Below are positions 22,791-33,403 of a DNA stretch of 64,000 bases, in pieces. Every line of letters starts with the position of its first letter. The first letter of the stretch is position 1. Source of the DNA: Hyparrhenia diplandra (Eukaryota > Streptophyta > Magnoliopsida > Poales > Poaceae); NCBI GenBank assembly GCA_015847255.1, contig JADLZK010007350.1, positions 310,001-374,000 of the forward strand, read 5' to 3'. Under the pieces are notes generated by a model. The model searched no databases, had not been told where the DNA came from, and saw nothing but the letters and a program-made list of their open reading frames with translations. A program made the translations under genes and the position numbers.

Positions 22791-24134
22791 CTATCCACCA
22801 AAGATAAGCATCACCTTATCTTGAATTCTTGCCTTTAGTTTCATACATTGGATGGGATCTGTACTAGTCATAGCATTGACTGACAAATGGCCCAATTCTT
22901 CTTGCAACACATCTTCCACTTCCAGACTGTTAAGAGTCTCCTCTGATAATTCCCTGTCCAGATCATTAATGGTCATAGCATTTGCCTGAGGTTTCACCTT
23001 CTTGGAACAGACCTCATTATGACCAGGTTCATATTTTTCACCACAAGAATAGCAAAGACCATTCTGCCTTCTGTAATCCCTCAACTGTCTGTCCCTCCAA
23101 TTTGTTTGTGGTGGCAAGTATGGCTTCCCTTCCTGTTTTTGCTGAGTGGTCTTATACATGCTCTGACCCTTGTTGAACTTGGCTTTGCCTTTATCCACCA
23201 ATTTCTGTTGAATTCTTGCAATGAGAGCAGCCTGGTCTACAGTTTTGGGCACCTGTGGTTCCACCATGACTTTAATCTCATCCTTTAATCCATTGATATA
23301 ATGAGTGACAAAGAAGAGCTCATCATGGATGCCACTATGCATAGTGACATCAAACTGGAGTGCCTGGAACTGTGATGTGTACTCCTCAACAGTGCCAGTT
23401 TGCTTCATGTTGATAATGTCGATCATGGACCGCCTGTAGTCATCGGCTCAAATTTCTGAATCACAGCTAGACAGAACTGAATCCAACCCATCTTGGGGTG
23501 TGTTTGCTTAAAAGCCAACCACCATTTAGCTGCATTACCAGTCATGTGCATAGAAGCAGATTTCACCCACATCTGTTCAGGCAGAGCATAGACAGCAAAA
23601 TAATCCTTGCAGTTCTCAATCCATACCTTTGGGTCTATACCCTCAAAGAAGGGAAAATTCATCTTGGGCATGGCATGTCTTGGAAAATAGTCATCATCTG
23701 CCCTATGTCTATGCCTGTTCCCTCTGCCATGCCTGGATGGTCCTGCTCTTGCATTTTCTCTGTTTGCAAATATATTTTCTTCCTGATCATTCTGCAAGAT
23801 GTCACTACCATGCACTGAACCGTAGCATCCTTTGCTTGAAGCGCCTTGGGCTGCAAACTGCTGCAATTGTAAATTTGCAACGGCTTGCCCATTGGCCTGC
23901 ACCCGCCGAGCAATGAATTCTTTGCTCTCGAGTGGATTGTTCTACCTTAGCCGTGGTTGTGGCCATTTCGCCGCTGTAGCCGCTCCGGGCGTCCCCCATG
24001 TTTGCTATCCGAGTGAACATCCGATTGAAATTTTCTTGCATCTTCTCCCATTTAGCCTCTTCTGCTTCACTACTCCTCGTCATCTGGTCCAAAATAAACT
24101 GAGTTTGCGGAGATGGCCGCGAGAGCCGCCTCAA
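22791..24134 (-). pseudogene. Chromovirus gag with CCHC zinc knuckle
   Basis: Three overlapping minus-strand frames (24134-23805, 23902-23423, 23426-22791) together encode a gag capsid: NFPFFEGIDPKVWIENCKDY, AAKWWLAFKQTHP, and a zinc knuckle CYSCGEKYEPGHNEVC near 22990-23040. Two frameshifts separate them, at about 23850 and 23425. The next in-frame residues run into the protease active-site region near 22790. Confidence 0.8.
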
Positions 24135-24738
24135 AACTTGCGACGCTGGGGATCACTAGTACGGTTACGGAATTTTACATGAGAACAAGCCTCACAACCC
24201 CGGCCGTCGGATCACAACCCAAGCGGTGATGGACAAACACTCACGGGATCACTTTCGGCGACTACGAATTTTACGTGCGGACTTGCCACACAACCCTCGC
24301 TATGGGAGATCAACCGCGGCACGCACACAAAGCAAACCAGGTGGTCCGATCGTGTTCCGGTGGTCGGATTTGACGGTAATCTTCGGCTAGAGGGCGCGGA
24401 TTACTCGGACCGCACCTCTGCTAAAGTGAACCCTACCAGGAGCCTTGTGGACACACGCAGAGCGGACGGAACGCCCTAACGGTGCGCACCGTAGACACAG
24501 GCAAAAGATCGAACACCTGGAGTGCAAACCCTAGCAGTAACACTAGAGCACGGATTCGCGAAGTAGAGAAGGCGACCGAGCACAGGGAATCGAAGAGCAC
24601 GAGATGGGATGGGAACGGAGTAGGGACGGTCGACACAGCACCTGGTGGTAAAGGCCGGAGGCCGATAACTTGGCGACGAGGAAGCGAGGAGACGCCGCCC
24701 CGAACTTGTAGGGGGAAGGACCGTCTCGATACCAGCTG

Positions 24739-25050
24739 TGTAACAACCCGTGGCGGGCGGCGATCGTCGCCCGGCGGAGAAGGACAGGGGGCACGGGATC
24801 GGCGAGGAAGCCGGCGAGGTTAACCCCTCCGCCTTGGCCTTGTATTCAACAAAATGATTCGATATCCCTTTGCGCATTCAGACTCACGGCACATATGTGC
24901 TCACTCAGCTGGACCCGACAGGTGGGCCAGACTTCACCAACCACTCACAGAAACGTAAATACGAAAATACGCCAAACTGAATAAAAGACATGCTACAGTG
25001 CTACACCGTCTTCAGGCTCAACATTCTCACCTACGCCACCCGTTGTTACA
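24739..25050 (-). repeat. 5' LTR of the chromovirus
   Basis: 312 bp, TG...CA ends. Adjacent on the internal side to a tRNA-Met-type primer site. Confidence 0.85.
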
Positions 25051-25073
25051 CATGCTTCCCATTGCCGGCTACC

Positions 25074-25354
25074 ATGGACCTCTTTTCCGGTGTTTATACT
25101 TTCATGGATGATGTCCTCAACATGTTCGGTGAAATGGGCACAAGGTGTGCATCTTTTTCTCTTCTTTTTCTCGCTTCAATATTTGGTTGCTAATACTATA
25201 TAGTCCCCATCTCTAGCAACTGTACAATGTTTGACATGAGTTAAACGATTTCAGTGCAATTGATGGGATGGTGACGGGATGCACAGATAGTCTCTCCAAG
25301 CACATTATTAATACTTATCATTACAACAGAGTACATTGCTTGTTGGATCATAGG
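25074..25354 (+). CDS. Possible two-exon gene fragment of unknown function
   Basis: An ATG at 25074 opens MDLFSGVYTFMDDVLNMFGE, ending in ACAAG|GTGTGC at 25144. A TTTCAG acceptor at 25249-25254 is followed by AIDGMVTGCTDSLSKHIINT, in the phase left by the first exon. The frame meets a stop at 25354 unless a further GT (ATAG|GTGACA) is used. I do not recognise the protein. Frame continuity across a plausible intron is the only support. The retroelement next to it may have cut off upstream exons. Confidence 0.3.
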
Positions 25355-27325
25355 TGACACACCTGTTTATTAAGTTTTATGATACTCATAAGTCATAAGT
25401 CATAAATTACCATTTAGGCAAGGAAAAACTACTCTGCAGTCTTCCAAGCTGGATTCATTTTTTTAATTATTTATATCTTAAATTTTTAGTTGTTCTGAGA
25501 ACTAGAAAGATAACTATTTGCTGGGAGCTCCAATACCTGCATGCTGAAATATGTATATCTTAAAGTATGGTTTCATATTTATATATTTTAATGCAATCGT
25601 TTTGAGTCTCAGCTATCTCAAACTACACTATCCATACAAAAATAAAATGATTTTTGTAACAAGTCTGAATTATTGTATGTTTGAATAGCACTTGTCGAAG
25701 TTTCATTTTTTAATTAGCACTATATATAGCTAAAAAATTTCCTAGTTGTACCATCAGATGTGTGAATAATAATTGTGAAAACTCAAGCACACCTCCAAAT
25801 AAAAATCTACATATATAATACTTCCAAAAATCAACAGCTAAATATCATGCTATGAAGTGCTATTAGGTTTCTAAAGAACAAACATTGCAAAGCCACCACG
25901 TGGATTGTCAGAGTCTGAACTCAGGGGCATGAAACAATGATGCTGGTCCAAGACTCCTTTTAAGTGTCCTATACATGCATTTGATTGTTTAAAAAAATGG
26001 GAATTTTTTCATAACAGGTAAGGGCTGTAAGCTAACCATATCACCACAGACCTGTAGTGGTTAAAACTTTGACTCTATGCTCATGTTAATTTTTGTTTGC
26101 AACATAGAAAAGCTTTCCTAAATATTCACTGTACTGTATTGAAGAAGGATATCTTAAATCTTATCAAATTATGATGGCTCTTACCTTTTTTTCATTCTTT
26201 CCTAGTTTTGACTCTGCAGGGAGTTTTGTTAACTATTCCAGAGGCACAGTAGAATAGAAACCAATGTAGTTTCCGATGTCAAGCTGAATTTCAATGCGAG
26301 TACTTTAAGTCTATAAGGATATTGATTATGAGAACATAGTACTATATCTTCGCTCATTATATCCTCTTGTGTTGTTTCTCCGTGATTAAATTGGGCCAAT
26401 AATTGTCTTACGTGGATCCTGTATTTCACATGTCATTGTTGGTATCATAGTTGGTATAGAAAGAAACAATTGCTTGCTTCAGTTTTATTACCATTTCAGA
26501 TTTGTCTTAATCACACAATAGAAAATATTATGAAATAAACCTTGATATCTCATAGTTTACACAATTGACAGGTAGTAGTATATTTTCTACTGTATATAGG
26601 TGAAATTATTGTGCATTATCTGTCAAGTTTTCCGTTGAAGTATCTTGTTATACATACAGTACTGAAAGTTTTGTTACCGCTACCCTTGAGAAAAGGAAAG
26701 TTCAATCTAATGACCAGGACAAGCACCTGTGTAAGAGACAAGGCCTCTCATTTTCTTCACTTCATGATGAGGGCAAACCGAAAGAAGGGAATGACACTCC
26801 TTCCTTGGCTTCTCACAAGCTCATTAAGCTATTTCTGTCATTTGGAAGAATTGTTAGATCATTCAATTATGATTATTCATGTATAGTGGAGCCCTTATAT
26901 TAACTCTTCCTCTACCTTGCTCTCAAGTTCAGTTCTTACTGGGACTAGAACTTTAGGATCAACAAGATACCCGAACTTGCTGTTCTCAGTGAGATATTTT
27001 GAGTTTCTATATGGTCAACGCCAATTGTATACTATTTGAGCAAGGCAGGTATTATGGTATTTAATTCTGCTTCTTTTTTTCTTTTTGCTTATTTCTTTGG
27101 CCAGCTCAAGATACGTGAATATGTAAAGATCAGCTCTCATTCGCTGAGAAGACTAGATTATCATTGGTAAACCTTAGAAATGGCATACGGAAATTGCTTA
27201 TATCACTAACACAATATATGCACTAATATTAGTTTCAAAATAATAAAAAGCCTTCCAAAAAGAAGGTAAAGGTTAACACTGATTCAGTATACAACTGGTT
27301 TCCCAACGCCGTCGCGCGGCGTTTG
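25355..27325. other. AT-rich intergenic or intronic sequence
   Basis: About 2 kb without recognised coding homology or repeat structure. The longest frames (for example 26611-26886) have no family motif. Confidence 0.4.
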
Positions 27326-27949
27326 GAATTATGTTGTGCGATGCCAAAACCAGAGCAGTCATGCCCCTCTGTCTGCTGCAAAAACAGAAAATTATACGCC
27401 TGCCATTGATTAGCCTGACCAGTGCTGGTAGGTACTCCCTCCGTTCCTAAAAACAAGCAACTATGGGAAGCGTGCGGTCAAATTTTTTAAACTTTGACCA
27501 AGTTTATAGCAAAAAAGTATTGACAATTATGTCTTAAAATAAATTTATTATAAAAATATATTTCATAACTAATCTAATGGTGCTTAATTTGTCTCATAAT
27601 TCTTAGTATTTCGTAAAATAATTATAGTCAAAGTTTGTAAAGTTTGACTCCTTGGGATGTGAGAATTGCATGTTTTTTTTGGAACGGAGGGAGTATCTTC
27701 CATTTACGATGGTCTCCATCCTCCAATAAGGGCCAACCAGCCAGGATCGAGGCGAGTCAGTGAGGAACAAATGCTAGTGCAGGAGCTCTGAGACCGAAGC
27801 AACTAGCAAGAGCCTCCTTGCCTCTCCGCCTTCTCTTTGCCGGCTCTCAGCTCAGGTACACAGTGCACTCCTGCCTCATCTGCATACCATCAACAAATAA
27901 AAATCTCTGAAAATCTTCCTTGCCTCTTTTACTAATCCCTGTCAGTCAG
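27326..27949 (+). repeat. Duplicated promoter/leader block of the B3 gene, copy D
   Basis: Shares GCGATGCCAAAACCAGAGCA with 13757 and, with changes, 55318, and GTCAGTGAGGAACAAATG and GTGCAGGAGCTCTGAGAC with 55700-55756. Includes the 5' leader of B3 gene 1 with a likely 5'-UTR intron: donor CTCAG|GTACAC at 27856, acceptor at 27945 or 27949. Confidence 0.65.
27435..27693. mobile_element. Stowaway-like MITE upstream of B3 gene 1
   Basis: Ends CTCCCTCCGTTCC and GGAACGGAGGGAG are perfect inverted copies flanked by TA (27433-27434, 27694-27695). The paralogous block at 55640 lacks it, giving an empty-site comparison and placing the insertion after the duplication. Confidence 0.85.
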
Positions 27950-28593
27950 ATGGAGGTCCCTGGCTCTGCACCCAGCATCAAGCCAAAGGTGGAGCCTCGC
28001 AAGGAGGACGAGGAGCCGCCATTGCCACCGCCGTTTGAAGATTCATCAGACGACTCGGAGGTGACCCCGCTGTCCGGCGACAACCCCTACTTCACCAGCA
28101 TCATGTGCAAGAGCCAAGTCCAGGCTCCCTACCAGCAGGTACACAAAGAATCACATCCTACCGTCGTGTCCAATCGGAACGCACGCAGCCGGAGAGTGAC
28201 AAGTCTCTTGCTGCACACCGTTTCTCTGTCTTTCAGGTGATCCCGGTTCGTTTCCACCGCCACCTCCCTGTGGTGCGCGCGCCCGCGGTGCTCCAGTGCC
28301 GCGGCCGGTCGTGGACGGTGACCTACTGCGGCGTCGGCAAGTGGAGGAGGCTCGAGGGTGCGTGGAGGGACTTCGCCCGCGACAACGGGCTCCGGCTCGG
28401 GGACGCCTGCGTCTTCGAGCTCGTCGCGCCCACTACTGCTGCCAGTGCCGGAGCTGCTGAAGCTACAGCTGCTCCTGAAGGAAACAAGGAGGAGCAGGTG
28501 GTGTTCCGGGTGCAGGTGCTCCGCGGTGGCCTGCCGGAGGAGATCACCTCCAGGGGCGCCACCGCCGACGACCCACTCACCATCTTGGACTAG
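27950..28593 (+). CDS. B3-domain DNA-binding protein, gene 1 (181 aa, two coding exons)
   Basis: Exon 1 is 27950-28138 and exon 2 is 28237-28593, joined at CAG|GTACAC and TTTCAG|GTG in phase 0. The N-terminus is acidic and Pro-rich (PPLPPPFEDSSDDSE). The B3 fold starts at NPYFTSIMCKSQVQ (about residue 39), crosses the intron, and continues with VIPVRFHRHLP, SWTVTYCGVGKWRRLEGAW, DFARDNGLRLGDACVFELV and a C-terminal strand QVVFRVQVLRG. Expected to bind DNA in the nucleus (plant REM-like B3 group). A short Ala-rich linker (residues about 123-142) precedes the last strand. The ATG follows the leader intron acceptor and matches the paralogue at 61295. The reading frame is intact, unlike gene 2. 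Target genes unknown. Confidence 0.85.
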
Positions 28594-29175
28594 ATCCAAC
28601 TGCTGCCGTTACTGTTGCTGCTTCATTTAGGATTAGTAGTTGGACATTACCAGTGGTGTAGTGCAGTCAGCAGAGGAGGCGAGCTAGCTTTTGGTAGCAC
28701 GGTAGGAGTATGTTGCTTGCCCCTGCGTTCTAACCAGCTATCTGTTCAGTTCTGTTCAGTGCATTCGCTCTTTGATCGATCGATCGATCATCCTGCAAAA
28801 ATGTAGTCTGCTAATGTGTATATATGGATGCTAGTTCTTCATCGTTTCTGAAACTGCACTGCAACGCCCTGCCTGTCTAATTTGGTTGCAGAATCCTCTC
28901 ATGATCAACTTGTTACGGTTTTAATTACCTTGTTCTTGGGATGCAGAATCCTCACCTTTTCATCGTTGTCTAATTTGTGGATGCTATGTACAAAACTAGT
29001 CATGAGGAAAAGCTAGCTACAACATCAAAGTGTGCTTGTGGTTTTCCAATCATGTGCATGCGAGGCACCAGCAAGGATATAGATGGATTCCATCCCCATC
29101 ATAGTTCAATGATAATAAATCTATTGTTATTCAACAAACTTGCATGACTGGATACAAGACATAAATGTTACGAAT
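28594..29175. repeat. 3' flank of B3 gene 1, duplicated at 61943-62500
   Basis: Near-identical to the region after B3 gene 2: GGACATTA, GAGGAGGCGAGCTAGCTTTT, CTGCAAAAATGTAGTC, AATCCTCTCATGATCAACTT and GATGGATTCCATCCCCATCA occur in the same order. It contains the 3' UTR. The last part (GAGGCACCAGCA to AACTTGCATGACT) also has a third copy at 63877-63940. Confidence 0.8.
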
Positions 29176-29581
29176 TTTATATCGTCTAGCACTAGATCAG
29201 TGGGTACCACTAATAATAGAGAACATGATGAACAAGTATAGGTCCTAAGGAAAATGATCTAGAGAGAGGAGAGGGAGATAGAGGAGGATAGAGTGAGTTA
29301 CCGACCATCGGAAGACTTGGCGGGGATGGAACTGCTCGATCCAGCGGCAACGGTGTTGGAGTCCCCCATCAGCTTCTCTGCACTAGGCAACGACGGTCGA
29401 TGGCGTGGAGTCACTTGCTGCGCTCCCTCTGATTAGATCGGATTAAGGATGTCGGTGGGGAGAGCAGCGGCTGTCAAATCACGTGAACAGTGTTATGGCT
29501 CCCACCTCTTTTTATAAAGCACAGTGTGACGGGGCCCTCCAACCACAGTGTGTCAAACTTTTTAAAAAAAAATCAGGTGTT

Positions 29582-29745
29582 TTTGCCGAGTGTCCACATA
29601 TAGCACTCGGCAAAGATTTTTTTTAAAAAATACAGTTTTCTTTGCCAAGTGTCCACGTCCGGCACTTTCGGCAAAGGCTCGTGAAAAATGCACCGCCGTC
29701 ACTTGCTTTTGTACACCGTGTGTGCCGTGGACACTCGGCTAAGAG
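29582..29745. mobile_element. CACTA-like subterminal repeat remnant
   Basis: TTTGCCGAGTGTCC...GCACTCGGCAAAG (29582-29615) forms an inverted pair. Diverged copies follow at 29640-29675 and 29727-29745. The TTTGCCGAGTG motif is the hallmark of subterminal arrays in grass CACTA transposons. No CACTA terminus or transposase is visible nearby. Confidence 0.5.
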
Positions 29746-31550
29746 CTTTCTAATTATGCTTAAACCATACACCAATGGCACTTCCTATCTTTGGGTGTTC
29801 TTTCTGGTCCATCATTGGGAATATTATTTTTCTGGTTTCTAATCATAGCCACAAAAAAAAAAACTAATAATCATGGTGTACTAGTAGACATGTAATCAGA
29901 CTTAAAGTCCAAATTCTCGCATGCATATTATTGAAACAAGTATAATAATCATTTTCTTATTAGTCCTGTGTTGCCATATGCAATAAAAAACCAGACAGAG
30001 AAAAAAATCACAAACCTTTTTTGTTATACAAAAATCATAATCGATTAAGAGAAAAATCATAATTCTTTTTTATTGTACTAGTAGACATGCACCGGCGACA
30101 CGCATGTGCAAAATCAATATAAAACTCATTCATAAAGGACAATTTATAGTTGGCATTAAATTTAGTTTTTTCGTCGTTCTAGAGCAATTACATGTACGGT
30201 TGATCAGATTCATGCTCAATGGCCACAGTTCAGTGGCGTATGTCGTGGTGTTCTGCTTCGACTACTGCTTCAAGTGGCATTGCCTGGCGCCGTCATCCGC
30301 TCGTTGTTCGTCTCGGGTTGGGGCATCAATCTCGGGTCGGTGCCATGGAGAACGATGAGCAGTGGCATCTCGCCACGGTTGGCCTCACTCCTGATGACTT
30401 GCCATTGCCACACACACACGTGGGATGGCGTGCTAGATGACCCTCTGTTGCTGACCTCTGTTTTTAGTTTGACATATGCTATGTTTATCATCCACATGAG
30501 TAATAGGATTTATTTGTCAAAATGTGTGATGAACACTTGATAGTAATGCCACATTGAGCCTTACATCAGTACAAGTATAGATATAGATGAGAAAGAGAGA
30601 CCAAATGACATGCATGCCCAGCTACCATGTCAGGACATCCACGCCCAAGGTTATATATATGTGAAGAATGTTGTCTGATATTGTAATTCGTAAGGAGTCT
30701 TTCAAATTCAGCGAATAGTTGAGGGGTGTGAATCGGATTTTACTCTACCTATATCTACCCGGTGATATCAAATCTTGATCCGTACTCACACTTGCACGTC
30801 CGATACAAATCATCGGAGCTCACACGTCCATGTCCATGTTTGTGTCCGATACAAAGTTCTCGAAGCTCGCACGTGTGTGTTTTCGATTATTGAGGTACAA
30901 TTCAAAAAAATTATGAACTAATGTAGAAACAAAGCTGACACCATGTAAGAACGTGCATGGTAGAAGATTACAATTGGATTGCTCAATAGATTTATGTCAA
31001 AAACTGGTGTGTTTCATTTCGAAATGGCCAAACATAAAGCACCAATGCCCAAAGAATGAGGTAACCCGATTTTACACCATTCCCAACAATGTATGACAGG
31101 TTGATGCATGTAAAAGTTGTATATTCTCAAAACAAAATTTGTATGCATTCACGCGCGTACGTACGCTGTGCAGCGTTGGTCGGTTGAAAGCAAGCATACA
31201 GTTACAACAAATCGGGGTACGTCGCGTCGAACAATTAATTAATGGTCCAATCAAAGTTCCATCCACAGGATAAGCCATCCATCATGGGTCCCGCTCTCAC
31301 CAAACCCTATTCCTCGCAACCGAACTCTGACATTTGCATGCGCTGTGCAGCAGTAGTCCAGCGCACCATCGTCCCGGCCGTGTAGTATATAGTAGTCAAG
31401 GAAAGGAATCCTCGGCCAGTAAGCCTACTACACATTCCATGCGCGCAAAAAGAAACGACAAGATTACTAAGGAAGATTTGAATTTGAAACCAAATTCAAA
31501 TTCAAATCGGGGTACCATCGGCCATCGGCGCTACCTCCCAAACGGACCCC
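29746..31550. other. Intergenic sequence upstream of the BED-finger gene
   Basis: No gene recognised. ACTAGTAGACATG occurs twice (29880, 30078). Open frames at 30104-30540 are short and without motifs. Confidence 0.4.
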
Positions 31551-31558
31551 TATATATG
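31551..31558 (+). promoter_or_regulatory. Putative TATA box of the BED-finger gene
   Basis: TATATATG, 83 bases before the preferred ATG at 31634, which leaves a leader of about 50 nt. It supports choosing 31634 over the upstream in-frame ATG at 31334. Confidence 0.5.
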
Positions 31559-31633
31559 TATACCGCGCTATGGGCGTGGGGTGGGCGCTCCAAACGCGAG
31601 TATCATCAATCGATCGATCATACTGTGCCACAC

Positions 31634-32161
31634 ATGGCCACCGCCACCAATACGACGGCGCAGGGGACGAGTCGTCGTCGTTCCAAGGTATGGGAGTTCT
31701 TCCACTTCCACAGGTCACCTGAGAAGATGGACATAGCTGTATGCCATACCTGCTCCAGCAAGCTCACCGCCAGTAGCTCAGGCGGCACGTCGCACCTGCG
31801 GCGGCACAGATGCTATAAGGAGTCGACGAAGAAGGCCCAAACGACGACGACGACGACGACTCCGGCGGACGCTTCTCCTCCTCCTCCGGCGGCCGTCGCC
31901 GAACAAGATATGGCGTTTTTCGACGCTTCTCCTCCTCCTCCGGCGGCCGTCGCCGAACAAGATATGGCGTTTTTCGACGCTTCTCCTCCTCCTCCGGCGG
32001 CCGTCGCCGAACAAGATATGGCGTTTTTCGACGCTTCTCCTCCTCCGGCGGCCGCCGCCGAACAAGATATGGCGTTTTTCGACGCTTCTCCTCCTCCTCC
32101 GGCGGCCGATATGGCGTTTTTCTACGAGCTCGAGGACTTTTATCCCCTAGGCGACCTTTGA
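31634..32161 (+). CDS. Small BED zinc-finger protein with 18-residue tandem repeats and acidic-aromatic tail (175 aa)
   Basis: Starting at MATATNTTAQGTSRRRSK, the protein has one BED-type zinc finger (residues about 19-58): VWEFFHFHR, AVCHTCSSKL (C-x2-C) and GTSHLRRHRC. A Thr/Lys linker follows, then four units of DASPPPPAAVAEQDMAFF (the fourth one Pro shorter) and a shortened fifth unit. It ends in YELEDFYPLGDL. BED fingers bind DNA and are typical of hAT transposases and host proteins derived from them. No transposase core or hAT dimerisation domain follows, so this is a stand-alone finger. The DMAFF repeats and the tail are rich in acidic plus aromatic residues, like transcription activation segments; that role is inference. 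The frame is open upstream to 31334, but the TATA position argues for the shorter form. Confidence 0.7.
   Translation: MATATNTTAQGTSRRRSKVWEFFHFHRSPEKMDIAVCHTCSSKLTASSSGGTSHLRRHRCYKESTKKAQTTTTTTTPADASPPPPAAVAEQDMAFFDASPPPPAAVAEQDMAFFDASPPPPAAVAEQDMAFFDASPPPAAAAEQDMAFFDASPPPPAADMAFFYELEDFYPLGDL
31868..32122 (+). repeat. 54-bp coding minisatellite
   Basis: Units 31868-31921, 31922-31975, 31976-32029 (54 bp, nearly identical), 32030-32080 (51 bp) and 32081-32122 (42 bp). All lengths are multiples of three, so the reading frame is kept in every unit. Confidence 0.95.
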
Positions 32162-32975
32162 GACGGCGCGCAGCTTGCAAAACCCCAGAAATCAGTACGT
32201 TCCTTCACACATATTCTCGATCAATTCCTTCTCCTACTAGTCACGCATTATGCATGCATCATATATGCATATTACTGCTTATATTAGTAGGATAATAACA
32301 TAAGAAAAAAGAGTGTACAAGCGACATCTAGGACCGCCGCTCCTTCAACTTCAATTCGCCAGCCCGGCCGTGCTACTGCGGCTACGGACACTGGAAGCGG
32401 AAGTGGAGCGAGGATTTTCATCTCCTGCGCTTATAGGAGTACGACCAGAGAGCAGAGAGGAGACCTGCAATACTCCTCCAGTCCTCCGCACCGGCGGCAC
32501 CAGCCACGCCACCTCCGTCCTCAGCTTCTCCGCGCAGCTCGCAGACGCAGACCGCAGAACCGCCGGAGGAGGAGGAGGAGGCGGAGGAGGAGGAGGAGTC
32601 TGGCCCAGTTCGTCCGTCAGCAACTACGCGCAGCTGCAGACTGCAGCCGGCAAGCTCCCGCACCTGCAGACTGCGCACCTGCGGACTGCAGCCGGCAAGC
32701 CCCGCACCTGCAGACTGCAGACGCGCACCTGCACCTGCAGACGCGCGCTGCAGATCGCAAGACGCAGCACCGTCTGGCCGGCGGGCGGCGGCCACCCGTA
32801 GCTGCAGGCTACAGCCGGCAGCCCCGCGCGCCCTACAGCACCCTCGCGCCGGCCGCATCCGATGGCAGCCCCACCCGCGCGGCCGATTTCCGCCACCCTG
32901 CCCAACGCGCGCACGCGCAGTTGCGCTCCCGTCGGCTGGAACGAGATCCTCTGAATTCAGGCCGCACGACAGCTC
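32162..32975. other. GC-rich spacer with GGA microsatellite and CTGCAG-rich minisatellite
   Basis: A GGA/GGAGGC run lies at about 32565-32600. From 32630 to 32760 the words CACCTGCAGACTGC and GACTGCAGCCGGCAAG repeat irregularly. Long frames on both strands follow from base composition; no protein family recognised. Confidence 0.5.
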
Positions 32976-33379
32976 TGTTGGGGCTAGAGCGCACCGACGA
33001 CCTAGGAACGTGAATGCCGACGAGAACGTGGTGATCGCGGTGAGCGCTTGAGCGAGAACGAGATGCAACACATGGAAAACAACAAGTTTATGACGCTGCC
33101 AACAACCGCAGCTTATTTGGCTATCCGTTCCTTGTATATATAGATGATCTCGGTTTGTTACAACCAGACCCCCCATGCCACGCAGCACAAAGTCGCATAA
33201 CGCCGTTACACCGCGCGCGGCGCTGTGTGCTTTCGACGCGACGTGGCGTGAGGACACAAGACTCATTATCGGGCTGGGACACAATCTAGCACACCATCGA
33301 TTGTTCCCATCCCCTAACCTTGACTGCTACGACTCAACTAACCAAAGATTATATTAGATGTGCATCTATTTAGCTAACA
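32976..33379 (-). repeat. 3' LTR of the copia element
   Basis: 404 bp. Compared with the other LTR it carries many C-to-T or G-to-A type differences (for example ATTATCGG versus ATTACCGG), as expected of a methylated ageing element, plus small indels. Confidence 0.85.
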
Positions 33380-33403
33380 ATTCACTCCCTAAACTTGATG
33401 CAC

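Larger units (their letters stand above)
19179..25050 (-). mobile_element. Ty3/gypsy chromovirus, full-length with two LTRs, degenerate
   Basis: LTRs at 19179-19484 and 24739-25050 begin TGTAACAACCCGTGG and end GTTGTTACA. The internal region encodes, on the minus strand, gag with a zinc knuckle, protease, reverse transcriptase, RNase H, integrase and a chromodomain-like tail, the Ty3/gypsy gene order. A primer-binding-like site (TGGTATCGAGAC) lies next to the 5' LTR at 24723-24734. The LTRs differ at many sites. Flanking ATCTT and CATGC do not form a clear target duplication. Confidence 0.9.

Noticed and set aside
31764..32180. Minus-strand Arg/Glu-rich open frames opposite the BED-finger repeat
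   Set aside because: Shadow of the 54-bp coding repeat. Both alternative frames are open only because every unit is a multiple of three.
32418..33284. 288-codon minus-strand open frame
   Set aside because: Crosses from the copia LTR into a GC-rich minisatellite, so it is a chance fusion.
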